From Spongilla lacustris (Eukaryota > Porifera > Demospongiae > Spongillida > Spongillidae), in the NCBI GenBank assembly GCA_949361645.1, contig OX442425.1, positions 1,230,000 through 1,293,999 on the forward strand: DNA of 64,000 bases, given 5' to 3'. Numbering within the stretch: position 1 is the first letter of the stretch; the number at the start of each line of letters is the position of its first letter. Of the stretch, positions 1 through 10,558 are shown in pieces. The notes below the pieces were generated by a model that did no database searches, had not been told where the DNA came from, and saw only the letters and a list, made by a program, of their open reading frames with translations. A program made the position numbers and the translations under genes.

Positions 1-1010
1 CCCTTTCAATTTCATGCAGTGTTAGGAATTTCAATTTCCGTGTTATTGTTCAGAAGTGATCTAGCCAAGTGGGTGCCAAAGTAGGGGGTGGGACCCATAG
101 CACCAAGATACCCATGGTGGTATGAGCTCTGGGAAGAATGTAGAGCATTCATCCAATACCGCCTGTCTGGAGACAACACTAATAGCATTTTGCATGTCAA
201 CTTTGAAGAAAACGAAATCCTCATCCATCCAGTGCTCCTCGATGCACCTCCTGACACCATGAGCAATCTTCTCCACACCTGCCCGACATGCCACACCCAG
301 TTGTAGTGGCTGAAATCCCTCGGCCGCCTTGTCTTTTAACAAGGCACACATTTCCCAGCTAGTCATCTCAATGTTTCCCCCACTGCTATTGGCCTAATAT
401 CAGGTGGGCAACCCTCCTTGATTTTGTTAAGACTGGCTCCAGCCAAGATACGTGACACTGAGGTAGGGGGCTTTTCTTGCTATGAGGATGTTAATTATTT
501 GCCTAAGGGAGGAGCAGATGGGAATGTGAAGAGGAATGCTGACCACATCAAGGAGGTGTTGCACCCGAAGGCCTGAGGGACCAGCCGCAGTGTCCTTGGG
601 GAAGGACCGCAAGATTGCTATAATGTTGAAGTACGGTTCCAATGAAACAGGTGTTGTGTGGACAACAGGGGGTACTGGTGTGGGACAGCTGGGATGCTTG
701 GATTTCAACAGTTGCGACGTCTCCCAACTTATTATCCGACCACATATTGCACAGAATATCAACTGGAAGGGGCTTGTCATGGCGTCCCTTACATCGGAGG
801 GATGGAAGGACACACTTTGGGAGCATAAACAGCTTAAGCCACGCCTCCTCTGTGTTCTCTAGGATGACACACCTCAAGACTGATGACGAGGCTCGTGCAA
901 AGGCCGGCCTATGGAATGAAGCGCAGGGTGGGCTGATTGAGAAGGCACACAACCTCAAAGGTGGGAAGGCCTGGTTCAGGTTAGATAAGAAGGGCCTAGG
1001 TAGGATTAGG
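1..1010 (-). pseudogene. Decayed reverse transcriptase fragment (retroelement), open at the left edge
   Basis: Reading the minus strand, broken frames carry reverse-transcriptase signatures. The 813-427 frame has GPSGLRVQHLLD, followed in another frame (366-61) by a stretch containing GVACRAG, CIEEHW and FKVDMQNA, then WVSWCYGSHPLLWHPLG. An upstream frame (about 980-700) has the run LKLFMLPKCVLPSLR. The order matches retroelement polymerases common in sponges and cnidarians, with VDMQNA lying where the first catalytic Asp of the RT palm is expected. At least two frame changes and in-frame stops show it is dead. The second catalytic motif would lie beyond base 1. I cannot name the family from this fragment. 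Confidence 0.72.
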
Positions 1011-1126
1011 TGGTGCAAAGTCTGGGACTGAAGAAACCACCCCTCCACTATTAAATAAGTTCGTTTTGTAGCAAAGGACTGAGCAGAGCTTTCAAATAAT
1101 AGTGATATTGACGACAGAAATAGATA

Positions 1127-1251
1127 TGTCCGGTCCAGGGTACAAAGACAGAGGCTTGACCAGTTCAGGCAGAGGGGGAAGGACACACCTGGCCAACTCC
1201 GGAAGTGGAGAGTAGTAGCTGGTGGGTTTTGATATTTTTGGCTCTGAATGG
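1127..1251 (-). pseudogene. Duplicated 121-125 bp fragment of BRD8 exon 9
   Basis: Bases 1127-1251 match 7817-7937, inside the large BRD8 exon, almost base for base and in the same orientation. Both encode KPTSYYSPLPELARC and LPPLPELVKPLSLYPGPD on the minus strand. The copy has a few substitutions and a small insertion near 1232. It has no visible BRD8 exons around it, so it is a stray copy, not part of a second BRD8 gene. It runs directly into Death-domain-like sequence (1255-1330), so it may be carried as an exon or simply be debris. Confidence 0.85.
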
Positions 1252-1254
1252 TCG

Positions 1255-1330
1255 CCCATCAGATATGGCTTCAACTGAACTCCAACACTTCTCCACTTTG
1301 CTGGGATTGCTGCCGCAACATCATTCATGA
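1255..1330 (-). pseudogene. Partial Death-domain-like coding fragment
   Basis: The minus strand encodes DVAAAIPAKWRSVGVQL, clearly related to the Death-domain start in the exon at 1845-1562 (KIASVIPAKWRDVGIQL). It is followed at once by the BRD8-derived fragment in the same open frame. Only the first helices of the domain are present, so this looks like a partial duplicate of the neighbouring Death-domain exon. Confidence 0.6.
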
Positions 1331-1561
1331 GGTTAATATGAATAAGATAAAATGGTAACACATACATAAAGACTTGTGCAATACAAGTCATATTCAATGA
1401 TGCAGATATAATGAATATCAATAGCGCAGTGCATATGTCCATGTTAATAAGTAAAGAAAGAAAAAATTCCCCATACAAAAAATCAAATTATTTAAAAGTT
1501 ATACAATTCTTACTAAAATACAATTCAAATTAATTCACAACTACAAACATGAATTAATCAG

Positions 1562-1922
1562 TTAATGCTTATAGTCCAGGGTATCAGCCAATGTAGCCTC
1601 CCCAACTGCTGGGGTCCTTAGAACTTCAATGATGGTGTTCCATGTATATGGTTTGGGTCTGTGCTTGTCCCACTCTGTGAATACCTTTTCAAACAATAGA
1701 CGATTGCAATGAGGCTGTGATCCATTTTCACTCTGGATGTTATCAAGAGTACTTGGGGACAGACCCAACTGTATGCCAACATCCCTCCACTTAGCAGGAA
1801 TCACACTTGCAATTTTATTCATGAGATCTCTCAGCTCTGGGGCACCTGTAAATGTAACACTTGAAGACAGAGCACAAGCTTTGCAGTTCACTTACCTGTT
1901 CTGGTGATGTCACAGGCAGGTC
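1562..1922 (-). CDS. Death-domain protein, last exon(s) (partial gene model)
   Basis: The exon 1845-1562 opens after an acceptor (tttacag) and encodes about 94 residues ending at a TAA. The sequence (ELRDLMNKIASVIPAKWRDV, then QLGLSPSTLDNI, then WNTIIEVLRTPAVGEATLAD) has the spacing of a Death-fold domain: LRDL helix, AKWRDVGIQLGL, a Trp near the end (YTWNTIIEVLR) and a final VGE-LA helix. Death domains mediate homotypic assembly in apoptotic and immune signalling; the partner domains are not visible. A 27-nt candidate exon (1922-1896, donor gtaagtg) may precede it with matching phase. No start codon or upstream exons were found, so this may be an intact gene's 3' end or a remnant. Confidence 0.6.
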
Positions 1923-2090
1923 CTACAGAAATATAAATAACCATAAAAATAATTAGCTGGAATATATCACATGCATTGTAGTACCCTGTAAGAACACACA
2001 TCTCCTGTGTTGTGTATATGAATAGATAGAGGATGATACTTTATAAAAAAAATACACAAACATATTAGCTTGGATCTCCACAAATACTGG

Positions 2091-2971
2091 ACCTCGGAAC
2101 TGTAGACTTTTACAGTGATTCATTGTTTATTTAGGCGTCCCATAATTCGATAACGTGGTCAGAGTGGCAATTGATTATGCTTACCTCATAATATTTCCAG
2201 CAGTCACGCGCGCTTATGTAATTTACTTGTGCTTGTGCGTAGTCATGCTGATGCTTCTGAGTTTACAACACGAATACTTGCGCGCACACGCACAAACACA
2301 GTTATAAGACCAATACACGTGTGCTATGTAGCATACCTAGCTAAAGTTCGAAGGGTTGAAGGCGTAAAACACACAGTACTGCTTATAGCGTAACATCTGA
2401 TCTTCAAGCGTGGCTACTATATACTGGTAATAATACGACACATGGTCATTATACGTATACATTACCAAAAGTAGCCACGCTTGAAAATGTTACACTGTAA
2501 GCAGTACTGTGTGTTAGCAATACATGGTTCTTGTACCTCCGTAAATGGTTTAGCAAATCTTTCTGTAAGTGGCTTACAACTAGCTGCTTCCAACGCTTTC
2601 CTACATGAACCTAATTAAGGAGCACTTAGCGTTCGGTCTGCTTACGTCGAGGCGCTAGGTAAGCTGTACTATCAACTTTGTGTGTATGACACTTTGCAGG
2701 TTAGCTAGGTATCATGCTACATAGCACACATGTATTGGTCTTAACTGTGTTTGTGCGTGTGCGCGCAAGTATTCGTGTTGTAAACTCAGAAGCATCAGCC
2801 TGACTACGCACAAGCACATAGGGAAGTGCGCGTGACTGCTAGAAAAGTTACATAATATTATGTAAAAGCTGGGCTGAACTGTTGACTTAGGTAAGCATAA
2901 TCAATTGCCACTCTGACCACATTATCGAATTATGGGACGCCTAACGCTGTAAAAGTCTACAGTTCCGAGGT
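2091..2971. mobile_element. Foldback (long inverted repeat) MITE-like element
   Basis: The two ends are inverted copies: acctcggaactgtagac at about 2091 and its complement ending at 2971. The arms continue inward for more than 200 bp on each side (for example 2140-2200 against 2885-2945), with a nested inner stem (2371-2418 against 2468-2514) that shares a CAAGCGTGGCTACT core. No coding potential is present. This is the form of a non-autonomous foldback or MITE-type DNA transposon. Confidence 0.85.
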
Positions 2972-3325
2972 GTTACTTTCTACAGTTCCGAGCCGGCACT
3001 GTAGCTACATTTCAATATCTGGTGTAAATAAGAGCAATGATGATAGACAGGCACCCTTCACACGGAGTTTCAAGACATAATCTAAATGTATACATGTATA
3101 TAGCCCGGCTCTCACCTGCACGGCATCCATGTACTATCGATACGCTGGTGACTAAGTACAAATATCAAATACGATTAGATCCACCTTTCCCTATATGATC
3201 AAAAGTATGCATCAGTGAGTATCACTGATATTGGATGATATTCAAAGGTATGAAAAGATACAAGTTATCAAGTATGTTATAAAAAGCAACAAAAGAACCA
3301 GTGGCCAGCAACCAAAGGTGTATGT

Positions 3326-6300
3326 TCAGTCATCGACTTTTCTCTTTTTCTTTGTTGGTGAGCTAGGTCCACTGTCCTCCACAAATAACCTCTTGCTGCC
3401 CGGGGCTTTCTTATCATCTTCTCCTGTCTCTGCAGGCCTACCAGGTGCTGTAAAAGAAATGGTGGTCCAAACCTTACATGTACACACATACATAGACACA
3501 TACACACACATGCATACACACATACACATCAACACTCTCACCTTCTCTGCTCCTAAGTGCCTTGGTACCACTGCTTTCCATCATGTACTTGGTGGCCAGA
3601 TAGTCCTAAATGAGGAACAGCTAATCACACGGCAGGCATCATACGAACATCATACTTAACATGCACTACATGCAACACACACACATCCCTACCTGCACAG
3701 TTTCAAGGACATCTGCTCGCATCTCTTCAGCCATCTTGTGACTGATAAACAGCAAGGGAGCGATCACAGATTACATCAGATATCGCACACTTAACTTATA
3801 CATCGTGTCATGCTGGTGACATAAGACTGTGAATGCCCCACCCCTTCCATGATCAACCACAGCCCCACCCCCTCCAACTATAGTGCCACCCCCTCATTAC
3901 CAACAACAGCCATACACCCTTCAACCACAGCCACACACCCTCCAGCAACAGCCCCACCCCCTCCAACCACAGCCCACTCCTTACACATCATGGTCAGACT
4001 TGTTGTACATGAAGGCATTCTGGAACATCAGAAGAATGTCTCGCTGGAACTCCACGTCTGTTTTGATCAGCTGCAGACACACCAATCCCCTCCATCAACC
4101 AGCCCACCACAGAGGTGCCCAGCTAGATGGCACAAGGCTTACCCCATTTTCAATATTCTTCTTAACAGTAGTGAGGTCCATTGGCCTGCAATTAAGACAA
4201 AGTGTGGGTTGCAGGTTGATATTATATCGGCAATAAAACGAAGTATCTTCAGATCAGTCTGGGGACTAGACTACAAACAGAGACAATCTCAAGATATCTA
4301 GTAGCCTGTCTCTAGTCCCCAGACCCATTCCCTCACCTATGTATCACGTCGTGGTAGCCAGGGGCGTCTTCGTCTTTCACGCGATGCAGGAAGAGGTTGG
4401 CATACTTGTGCTGGGCTGCTGCCCTCCACACCAACATGATGGACTTCCTCCATGACCTCCGGGCATGCTGGGACTCTGTGTCCCCACCCTCACTGAAGTG
4501 GGAGCACACACACACATCACACACCTTACCACCTCACACAATGGCACAAACACATCACAGTACACACACAATACTAACCATGGCATTTTATAGCTGTGCC
4601 AAATGAAGTAACAGCCATTAGAAGTGGAGTTACTTAATGTGAAAATATGAAAGCCAATGTTGCTAAATCTTTTAAGACATAGTAAATATGACTGTCCTAT
4701 TTACTACATGACATTTGCTTTCATATTTCCAACAAGCATTAGTGAGTACAAATGATAATCATAGCCTCCATTCAAGGGGTGGGGCAATAACTAGTTTTGC
4801 TGGCCTGCCATCACTTTTGGTGATTGGACCAACACATCAGTGGTTATGTGCTTAATGCACTTTAAGTGGACCTCTTACCTAATTCAAATATACCGTCAGT
4901 GTGATGTGGACAAATAAAACTAGTACACACAAATCATAGTGTAAAGTCAAAGAACACCCTCACCAATCCATAACAGCACCCAGCAGAGAGGTCCACCCAT
5001 GCACCAAGCAATAAAGCGGCCACTGGACAGTAGTTACCTTGGTGAGAAGGCAGGACTTTGCATGTTTGATGGCAGGGAGGATGACAGGTCATCGTCCGAA
5101 TCAGACTGCAGTTCAGGCACCTACAGGAGACATCACACCACACCAACAACAAAGCTATCATTCTATATAATGCCCAAGCTCTATGACCACACACACCTCC
5201 CTCTTTCTCCTTTGTGTTGCTTAGGGGGAAGTGATGGAGAATGAGGTAAGGATTAGAAGACAACAAATATCCATTAGTGCCTCTAAGAAGTGAACATCAC
5301 AAACTTACACTGGTAGGTCCTGGGACGTCTTGTACCCTGAGCCTCCTCCTCCCCATCCCCTTCCTCCTCCTCTGAGTTATCTCTGCTCTCTGCTGGGTAG
5401 GACTGTTCCCCTATCTCAGCCTTGACCCGGCTGTGAGCAGCAGGGGACTTGGCTTTGGTGCCTGCTTTATCCACCTTCAACAGCTCCCTCTTGAGGGCTC
5501 CACCAGGGGCAGTACTGGGTTCCCTCTTGAGGGCTCCACCAGGGGCAGTACTGGGTTCCCTCTTGAGGGCTCCACCAGGGGCAGTACTAGGTTCCTCCTT
5601 GCTCTTATCACCCACACCAGATTTGATCTTCACCTGATCAGCTGGGGGGGTAGGCGTGACCTTGGCTTGATCATTTGAGGTAGGTGTGGTCTTAGCTTGA
5701 TCATCTGAGGAGGGAGGTATGACCTTGGTTTGATGGTCTGGGGGAGTAGGTGTGGACTTGGCCTGATGGTCTGGGGGAGTAGGTGTGGCCTTGGCTTGAT
5801 TAGTTGATGAGGTAGCCACAGGTTGCTCATTCTGTGCACTAGGTTTGACCTTGGCTTTATCATTTAGAAGGCTAGGTTTGGTGTTAGCTTGCTTATCCTG
5901 GGGTGCAGGTTTGGACTTAGTGGTGAGTACCTTATCTCCCTGTGCACTCCTCTTGGGCCCGCCCTTCTTTCCCTTATGCTCGCCGTGAGCTGCCTTACTG
6001 CCCTGCCCCCTTCCTGGAGCAGCAGGTGACTGCCCCACCCCCACATCACACCCACTGACTTTTCCTTCTGATTTCTCTTCAGAGCTGGATGGAGGAATGT
6101 TTGTTTCCATGACAACAGAGGGCTGTTGCATGGGTGGCTTGGATTCCTCGGTGCTCTTGCCCAGAGAAGTCTTCCCTCCTGCCCCTTGCAAAGCAGCTGG
6201 TGGCTGGATATCCCGGGGGGATGATGGTACAGCCTGTGATGGTACCATGGAAACCACAGATGGTTTTGAAGAAGGCAATGATTTAACCTGGTGTACACTG

Positions 6301-9300
6301 TCCTGCTCAGCCTGGGGACTAGGAATGTGTGGTGCCGACTGTGACAGTGGGGACTTGAGAGGTGTAGAAGGTGATCTGAGGGGAGTGGGAGGTCTAGACA
6401 CAGCAGCTGCTGTTACAGTGGCTGTTACAATGATGCTAGTCGGCATGGCAACACTGGGAGTCTTGAAAACAGAGGCTGGAGAAGAAGGTTCTGATGTTAC
6501 CATGGCAACCGTGTTTGAAATGGCACTGGCTGTGACATTGGACTGCTTGTCTTTTATAGGCTGGTCCAGTGGTGGGGGTTTGGTGGGCGTGGGGACTTTG
6601 AAGGAGGTACACTTGGGAGAAGGTGTGGGCACAGGACTGAATAGTTCAGGGACAATGGCAGGGCATGATGGGGAGGAGGGAACAGGAGAGGGGAGGGGTC
6701 TGGACACATCAGAAGAAGAAGAAGGAAGAAGCAGAGGTGGTGGCCTTGGGTGTTCTGGCTTGGCCATAAGTGAGCTGGACCTGGGCTGGCCATGCTCTCT
6801 TGGGACAGAAGGAAGTTTGGAGTCCGGAGTCTTTGGTTCTGGGCTCACAAACTCTGGTATGGGGACAGTCAGGCCACCCAAACGGAGGACATTCTTAGTG
6901 GCTTCAGGTGATGCAGGAGAAGTGGTGGGGAAAGGGTGTGTGGTAGTGGTATGGGGAGGAGGGGATAGAGGTGGCAGTGGTGGGGGTGGGGAAAGGGGAG
7001 GTGGCATAGGGGGAAGAGGAGGAGATGGAGGTAAAGACTGGAAGGGTGAAGGGAGGGATGAAGGTGGGAGAGGGAGGTGAGGTAAGGGAAGGGGAGGAGC
7101 AGTAGATGAGGTGAGTGATGACACAAGTGGAAATGAAGGAGCAGATGTAACTGATGGAAGGTGAGGAACAGCCGTAAGTACAGAAGAAGGTGAGAATACA
7201 ACGGGGGAGAGGGTAGTGGAGGCCATGGGAGAGAATGTGGGTGGAAGAGCCAAATATAGAGGTGTGGAGATTGCAGCGTGGGAAATAGGTGCAAGTGGAA
7301 GAGAGGAAGGGACAGAAGGAATGAATGGTGGTGGTGGAGGAGCAGAGGTGGGAAGGGGAGATGGGGTGGGAAGGGGAGATGGGGTTGGAAGGGGAGATGA
7401 GGTTGGAAGGGGAGATGAGGTTGGAAGGGGAGATGTGGTTGGAATGGGAGATGAGGTGGGAAGGGGAGATGGGGTTGGAAGGGGAGATGAGGTTGGAAGG
7501 GGAGATGAGGTGGGAAGGGGAGATGGGGTTGGAAGGGGAGACGCGGTGGGAAGGGGAGATGAGGTGGGAGCAGTGGAAGCACTGGCAGAACTAAGTGGAA
7601 GAAGTGAGGTAGAAAATGGAGGTGATCTGATTCCATCCGTGAGTGGGACAGACTCAAGCTTTGTCTGCCCCACTGTGGTGGTAGAAGGGTTAACAAGAAC
7701 AGATGAGGGAAGGTTGGTGGACTTGGGTTCAGGAGAAGTGGGTGAGAGGATGGACAGTTCAGCGGAGAAGAAGGGCATCACAGTGGTCAGTTCAGAGGAC
7801 AGGGAAGGCAAAGGTGTGTCCGGTCCAGGGTACAAAGACAGAGGCTTGACCAGTTCAGGCAGAGGGGGAAGGACACACCTGGCCAACTCTGGAAGAGGAG
7901 AGTAGTAGCTGGTGGGTTTTGTTGTTGGCTCTGAGTGGACCCATTTAGTGAGAGCAGGAGCACTGCTGCTGACAGCAGCTGGACCTGCGGGTGTGTTGGG
8001 TGTGCTGGTACTGCTCTGAAGGCCAGGTGTCATGGCAACAGCTGACTCAGACTTGTCCCTGCCCCCCTGCTGCACAGAAGGTAACACCTTTGGCAGGTCC
8101 CCAGGCCTAACCAGAACAGCAGGTTTGGTTTTGATAGTAGCACCTGTTGTAAACATACCTTAGTGCAACAGATACCCCACACAAACACACCCCACACATG
8201 CTTGAGTTAAACGTAACACAATTAATAATCAAAATGCTACTAAACAGGGCATGATGGGGGTAAAGAACTTCTGATGCTCTCCCGCACTTTGTAAATAAAG
8301 GTATCTAACATCTAGACACAAGGGGTTCCCATTACCTGATACATTTGACTCCCCATCCTCCTTCTCTTTAATCTCGAGACCACTGTATGGCAAAGGTGGG
8401 GGGATGAGGCAACCCTCTTTTGTGCAAACTCATCCCTTGTCACACTTACTCTGCAATCTCCTGCCAGATTTCTGCTAAATGATCATCGTGCTCGTGATTC
8501 TCTATCTGTTCCACCTCCTTCTTCAAGGCTCTGAGGGCAGAGGAATTTCAAAAGAAGCAAATGACCATGTAATTAGATAGCATAATGCTGTTGCCCTTAC
8601 AGATATTCCTGTTTGATTTTTTCCAATGTGTGGTTCAAATCACTTATCCTTCTCTCAGTGAGGTGCCGTACAATCTGTTCCTCCACTGTTTCCACTAAAA
8701 TGAGGGTGGGAGGTGGAGGTGTGGATGGAGGAGGTGGAAGGTGAGGTATGGATGAGGAGATAAAAGAGGGTGGGAGGTGAAAATGTGAAGGGAGGAGGTA
8801 TGAGGGTGGGAGGTGGAGGTATGAGGCACGAGGGTGGGAGGTGGAGGGAGGAGGTATGAGGGTGGGAGGTGGAGGTATGAGGCACGAGGGTGGGAGGTGG
8901 AGGGAGGAGGTATGAGGGTGGGAGGTGGAGGGAGGAGGTATGAGGGTGGGAGGTGGAGGGAGGAGGTATGAGGGTGGGAGATAGAGGGAGGAGGTATGAG
9001 GGTGGGTAGTGGAGGTGAAGGAGTGGAGGAGGAAGAAATGGTGGTGGAATAAGAGGGAGTTGGTAAGAGGGAGGAGGTGGTAGTATAGGAGGAGACATTC
9101 TACATAAGCATGGCAGCAGAATATTGTGGTGCACACCAGTCTCGGGGGCTCCATCCACACTTCTCTTCCGCCTGTCCAAAATAGAGAAGAAAATATTTAA
9201 GTGTATAGGAAAACAAACACAACATTTCATACTTGGGAGTGGAAGCTCGATCCAGCATGGAAGAATACTGAAGTGCACAGTTCTGTAGAGGTGGTGTGTG

Positions 9301-9326
9301 TGTGTGTGTGTGCGTGTGTGTGTGTG

Positions 9327-9375
<49 letters not shown>

Positions 9376-9709
9376 GGCGCGCGTTTCATTTTTCGCCTTT
9401 GCTACAACCATACAACTTAACAAACCTTCTGTGAGAAATAGTCTGGCGGACGTACATCTTCCGCTAATGGTTTCACGGCTCTACTTACTGAAACCCTGGA
9501 GAGGCAAATGCATCACTGAACTGCACTTCAATTGGAAAAATGTAATTAATGCGATACCAGTTCTGGTCTCCACTTCTCTGCACTGCAGAAGCTAGGATTA
9601 GCTGTTCACTCACAGACCACTCAGTTATTGGTCCTAAATATGCTCCTGCACCAATGCACCTGAATACGAATGAATGAATCTCCATTCGCCTACCTTTGCA
9701 CACTGCCAT
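3326..9709 (-). CDS. BRD8: BRD8, bromodomain subunit of the NuA4/TIP60 histone acetyltransferase complex
   Basis: Seventeen exons close in frame to 1309 aa: 9709-9694, 9633-9558, 9495-9426, 9282-9233, 9171-9137, 8694-8601, 8530-8450, 8382-8336, 8143-5309, 5219-5197, 5120-5038, 4492-4337, 4185-4143, 4070-3985, 3741-3693, 3605-3542, 3447-3326. The N-terminus (EWSVSEQLILASAVQRSGDQ, then RPPDYFSQK) is the SANT-like BRD8 head. Residues about 75-140 are charged helix (VETVEEQIVRHL). Exon 9 is a 945-residue Pro/Ser/Thr-rich disordered region. Residues about 1140-1250 form one bromodomain (MLVWRAAAQHKYANLF, APGYHDVIHR, PMDLTTVKKNIENG, and MYNKSDHD with the acetyl-lysine Asn). The C-terminus ends in an NLS-like KKKRKV. 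BRD8 reads acetylated chromatin in the nucleus. It starts 60 bp from the divergent UBTD start codon. The human family member has similar order and length. Confidence 0.93.
5197..5219 (-). other. BRD8: BRD8 23-nt microexon
   Basis: Exon 9 ends in phase 1 (donor gtaagttt) and exon 11 begins in phase 0; joining them directly gives a stop within two codons. A 23-nt exon with acceptor ccctaag and donor gtgtgtg restores the frame and adds STQRRKRE, a basic patch. I infer the microexon from frame closure. Confidence 0.72.
5484..5593 (-). repeat. BRD8: Coding 36-bp tandem repeat in BRD8 exon 9 (three copies)
   Basis: Three near-identical 36-bp units encode EPSTAPGGALKR three times, so each junction makes ALKRE. 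LKRE fits the SUMO consensus (hydrophobic-K-x-E). Flanking units to the left (about 5640-5870) are looser Lys/Pro/Thr/Gln repeats of the type TPTPPDHQ. Confidence 0.9.
7335..7570 (-). repeat. BRD8: Coding 18-bp tandem repeat in BRD8 exon 9
   Basis: About fourteen 18-bp units (ggaaggggagatggggtt and variants on the plus strand) encode PLPTSS / PLPTPS hexamers on the minus strand. The frame is kept throughout, as expected for selection on a disordered coding linker. Confidence 0.92.
8700..9010. repeat. Purine/pyrimidine minisatellite in BRD8 intron 5
   Basis: Units of roughly 25-45 bp built from gaggtatgagggtgggaggtggaggg fill most of the intron just upstream of exon 6. On the transcribed strand this is a long pyrimidine tract that ends about 10 nt before the acceptor (ctcattttag). 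Confidence 0.85.
9296..9372. repeat. (TG)n microsatellite in BRD8 intron 3
   Basis: An interrupted TG run occupies the intron next to the exon 4 acceptor. On the BRD8 sense strand it is a CA tract ending about 13 nt before exon 4. Confidence 0.93.
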
Positions 9710-9769
9710 TTCTTCGCGCGTTCTTGATAATTGATGATGTCATTCTTATTGAGCAGTTTAATACATTCT
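9710..9769. promoter_or_regulatory. 60-bp bidirectional promoter / 5'UTR between BRD8 and UBTD
   Basis: The BRD8 ATG (9709, minus) and the UBTD ATG (9770, plus) are separated by only 60 bp. Both starts are supported by conserved N-termini and by splice phase. The interval must hold both 5' leaders and the core promoter, unless transcripts start inside each other's first exon. A TATAAAT-like string lies at 9782, inside UBTD exon 1, so it is unlikely to be the UBTD TATA box. Confidence 0.75.
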
Positions 9770-10558
9770 ATGGGGAATTGCTATAAATCGGGTGTGCACA
9801 GGCAACGATTGCCCCAAGAAGACGCAGACTCACCGGGTAGGATATAGATTTACAAGACGTCAAATTAACGTATGTGCGCCTCTAGTTGCTGTCGGGCAAA
9901 ACCGCTCCCTCATTCACGAACGTGTCGTGTGGACGAGCGACGTTCCGCTGACAGAAGGACAGTTGCGAGGAAAGCGGGACACTTTCTGGGACACAGCCCC
10001 CGCGTATGAAGGTCGAAGAGAAATCTGGGAAGCATTGAGAGCAGCTGCCGACGCAGCAGATACCGGCGACTATGACCTAGCCCAGGCTATCCTGGACGGG
10101 GCAGATATATCCATACCAACTGGTAAGGAAGGCGAAAAGCCTTTTAAATTAAGCGTAACTGTCGTAGCCTACTCGCAGGTCAGCTCACTGAAGCTTACGA
10201 CGAGTTGGGAAACAGATATGTCATTCCCCCGTACTGCCTGAGCCCGCCAACTACTAACAACGCCGACGCCGCACCTTCTGCTTCGGATGACCACCACAAG
10301 CGTATGAAGTCGAGTGTTAGTGCGGATGCATCAGTCACCCTCAAGGTGCGACTTTCCACCACCAACGAGGACCTGAGCGTAAGCGTGCCATCCACAGCTA
10401 CCGTCGGGGACTTGAAAACAAAGCTGTGTGCGGAGCAGAAGATACAGTGTCAAAAGATAACCATGCTATACTCGGGGAAGGTTCTGGACAACGGTTTGAA
10501 CGTTGGCGACCTTAGTATTCCGAAGGGTTATGTTATTCAAGCCATTGTGTCACTTTGA
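9770..10558 (+). CDS. UBTD1: Ubiquitin domain-containing protein (UBTD1/UBTD2 family)
   Basis: Three exons (9770-9836, 9886-10122, 10179-10558) give 227 aa, the same length as human UBTD1. I chose the ATG at 9770 because it yields the family's MGNC start, a probable N-myristoylation signal. Residues about 38-125 are the UBTD N-terminal domain ([47 protein letters not shown]). Residues about 150-227 form a C-terminal ubiquitin-like domain ([18 protein letters not shown] through [11 protein letters not shown]). There is no terminal Gly-Gly, as usual for a fixed ubiquitin-like domain. UBTD proteins bind E2 ubiquitin-conjugating enzymes; that role is from the family. Both introns are short (49 and 56 nt). 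The 1/2 assignment is not resolvable here. Confidence 0.94.

Noticed and set aside
6097..7080. 327-aa plus-strand open frame (and 7216-7905)
   Set aside because: Antisense shadow of the Pro/Ser-rich BRD8 exon 9, whose minus frame joins conserved exons on both sides.
9792..10241. UBTD start at the codon at 9792
   Set aside because: That codon is GTG. The ATG at 9770, in another frame of the same exon, gives the conserved MGNC start and correct phase into exon 2.
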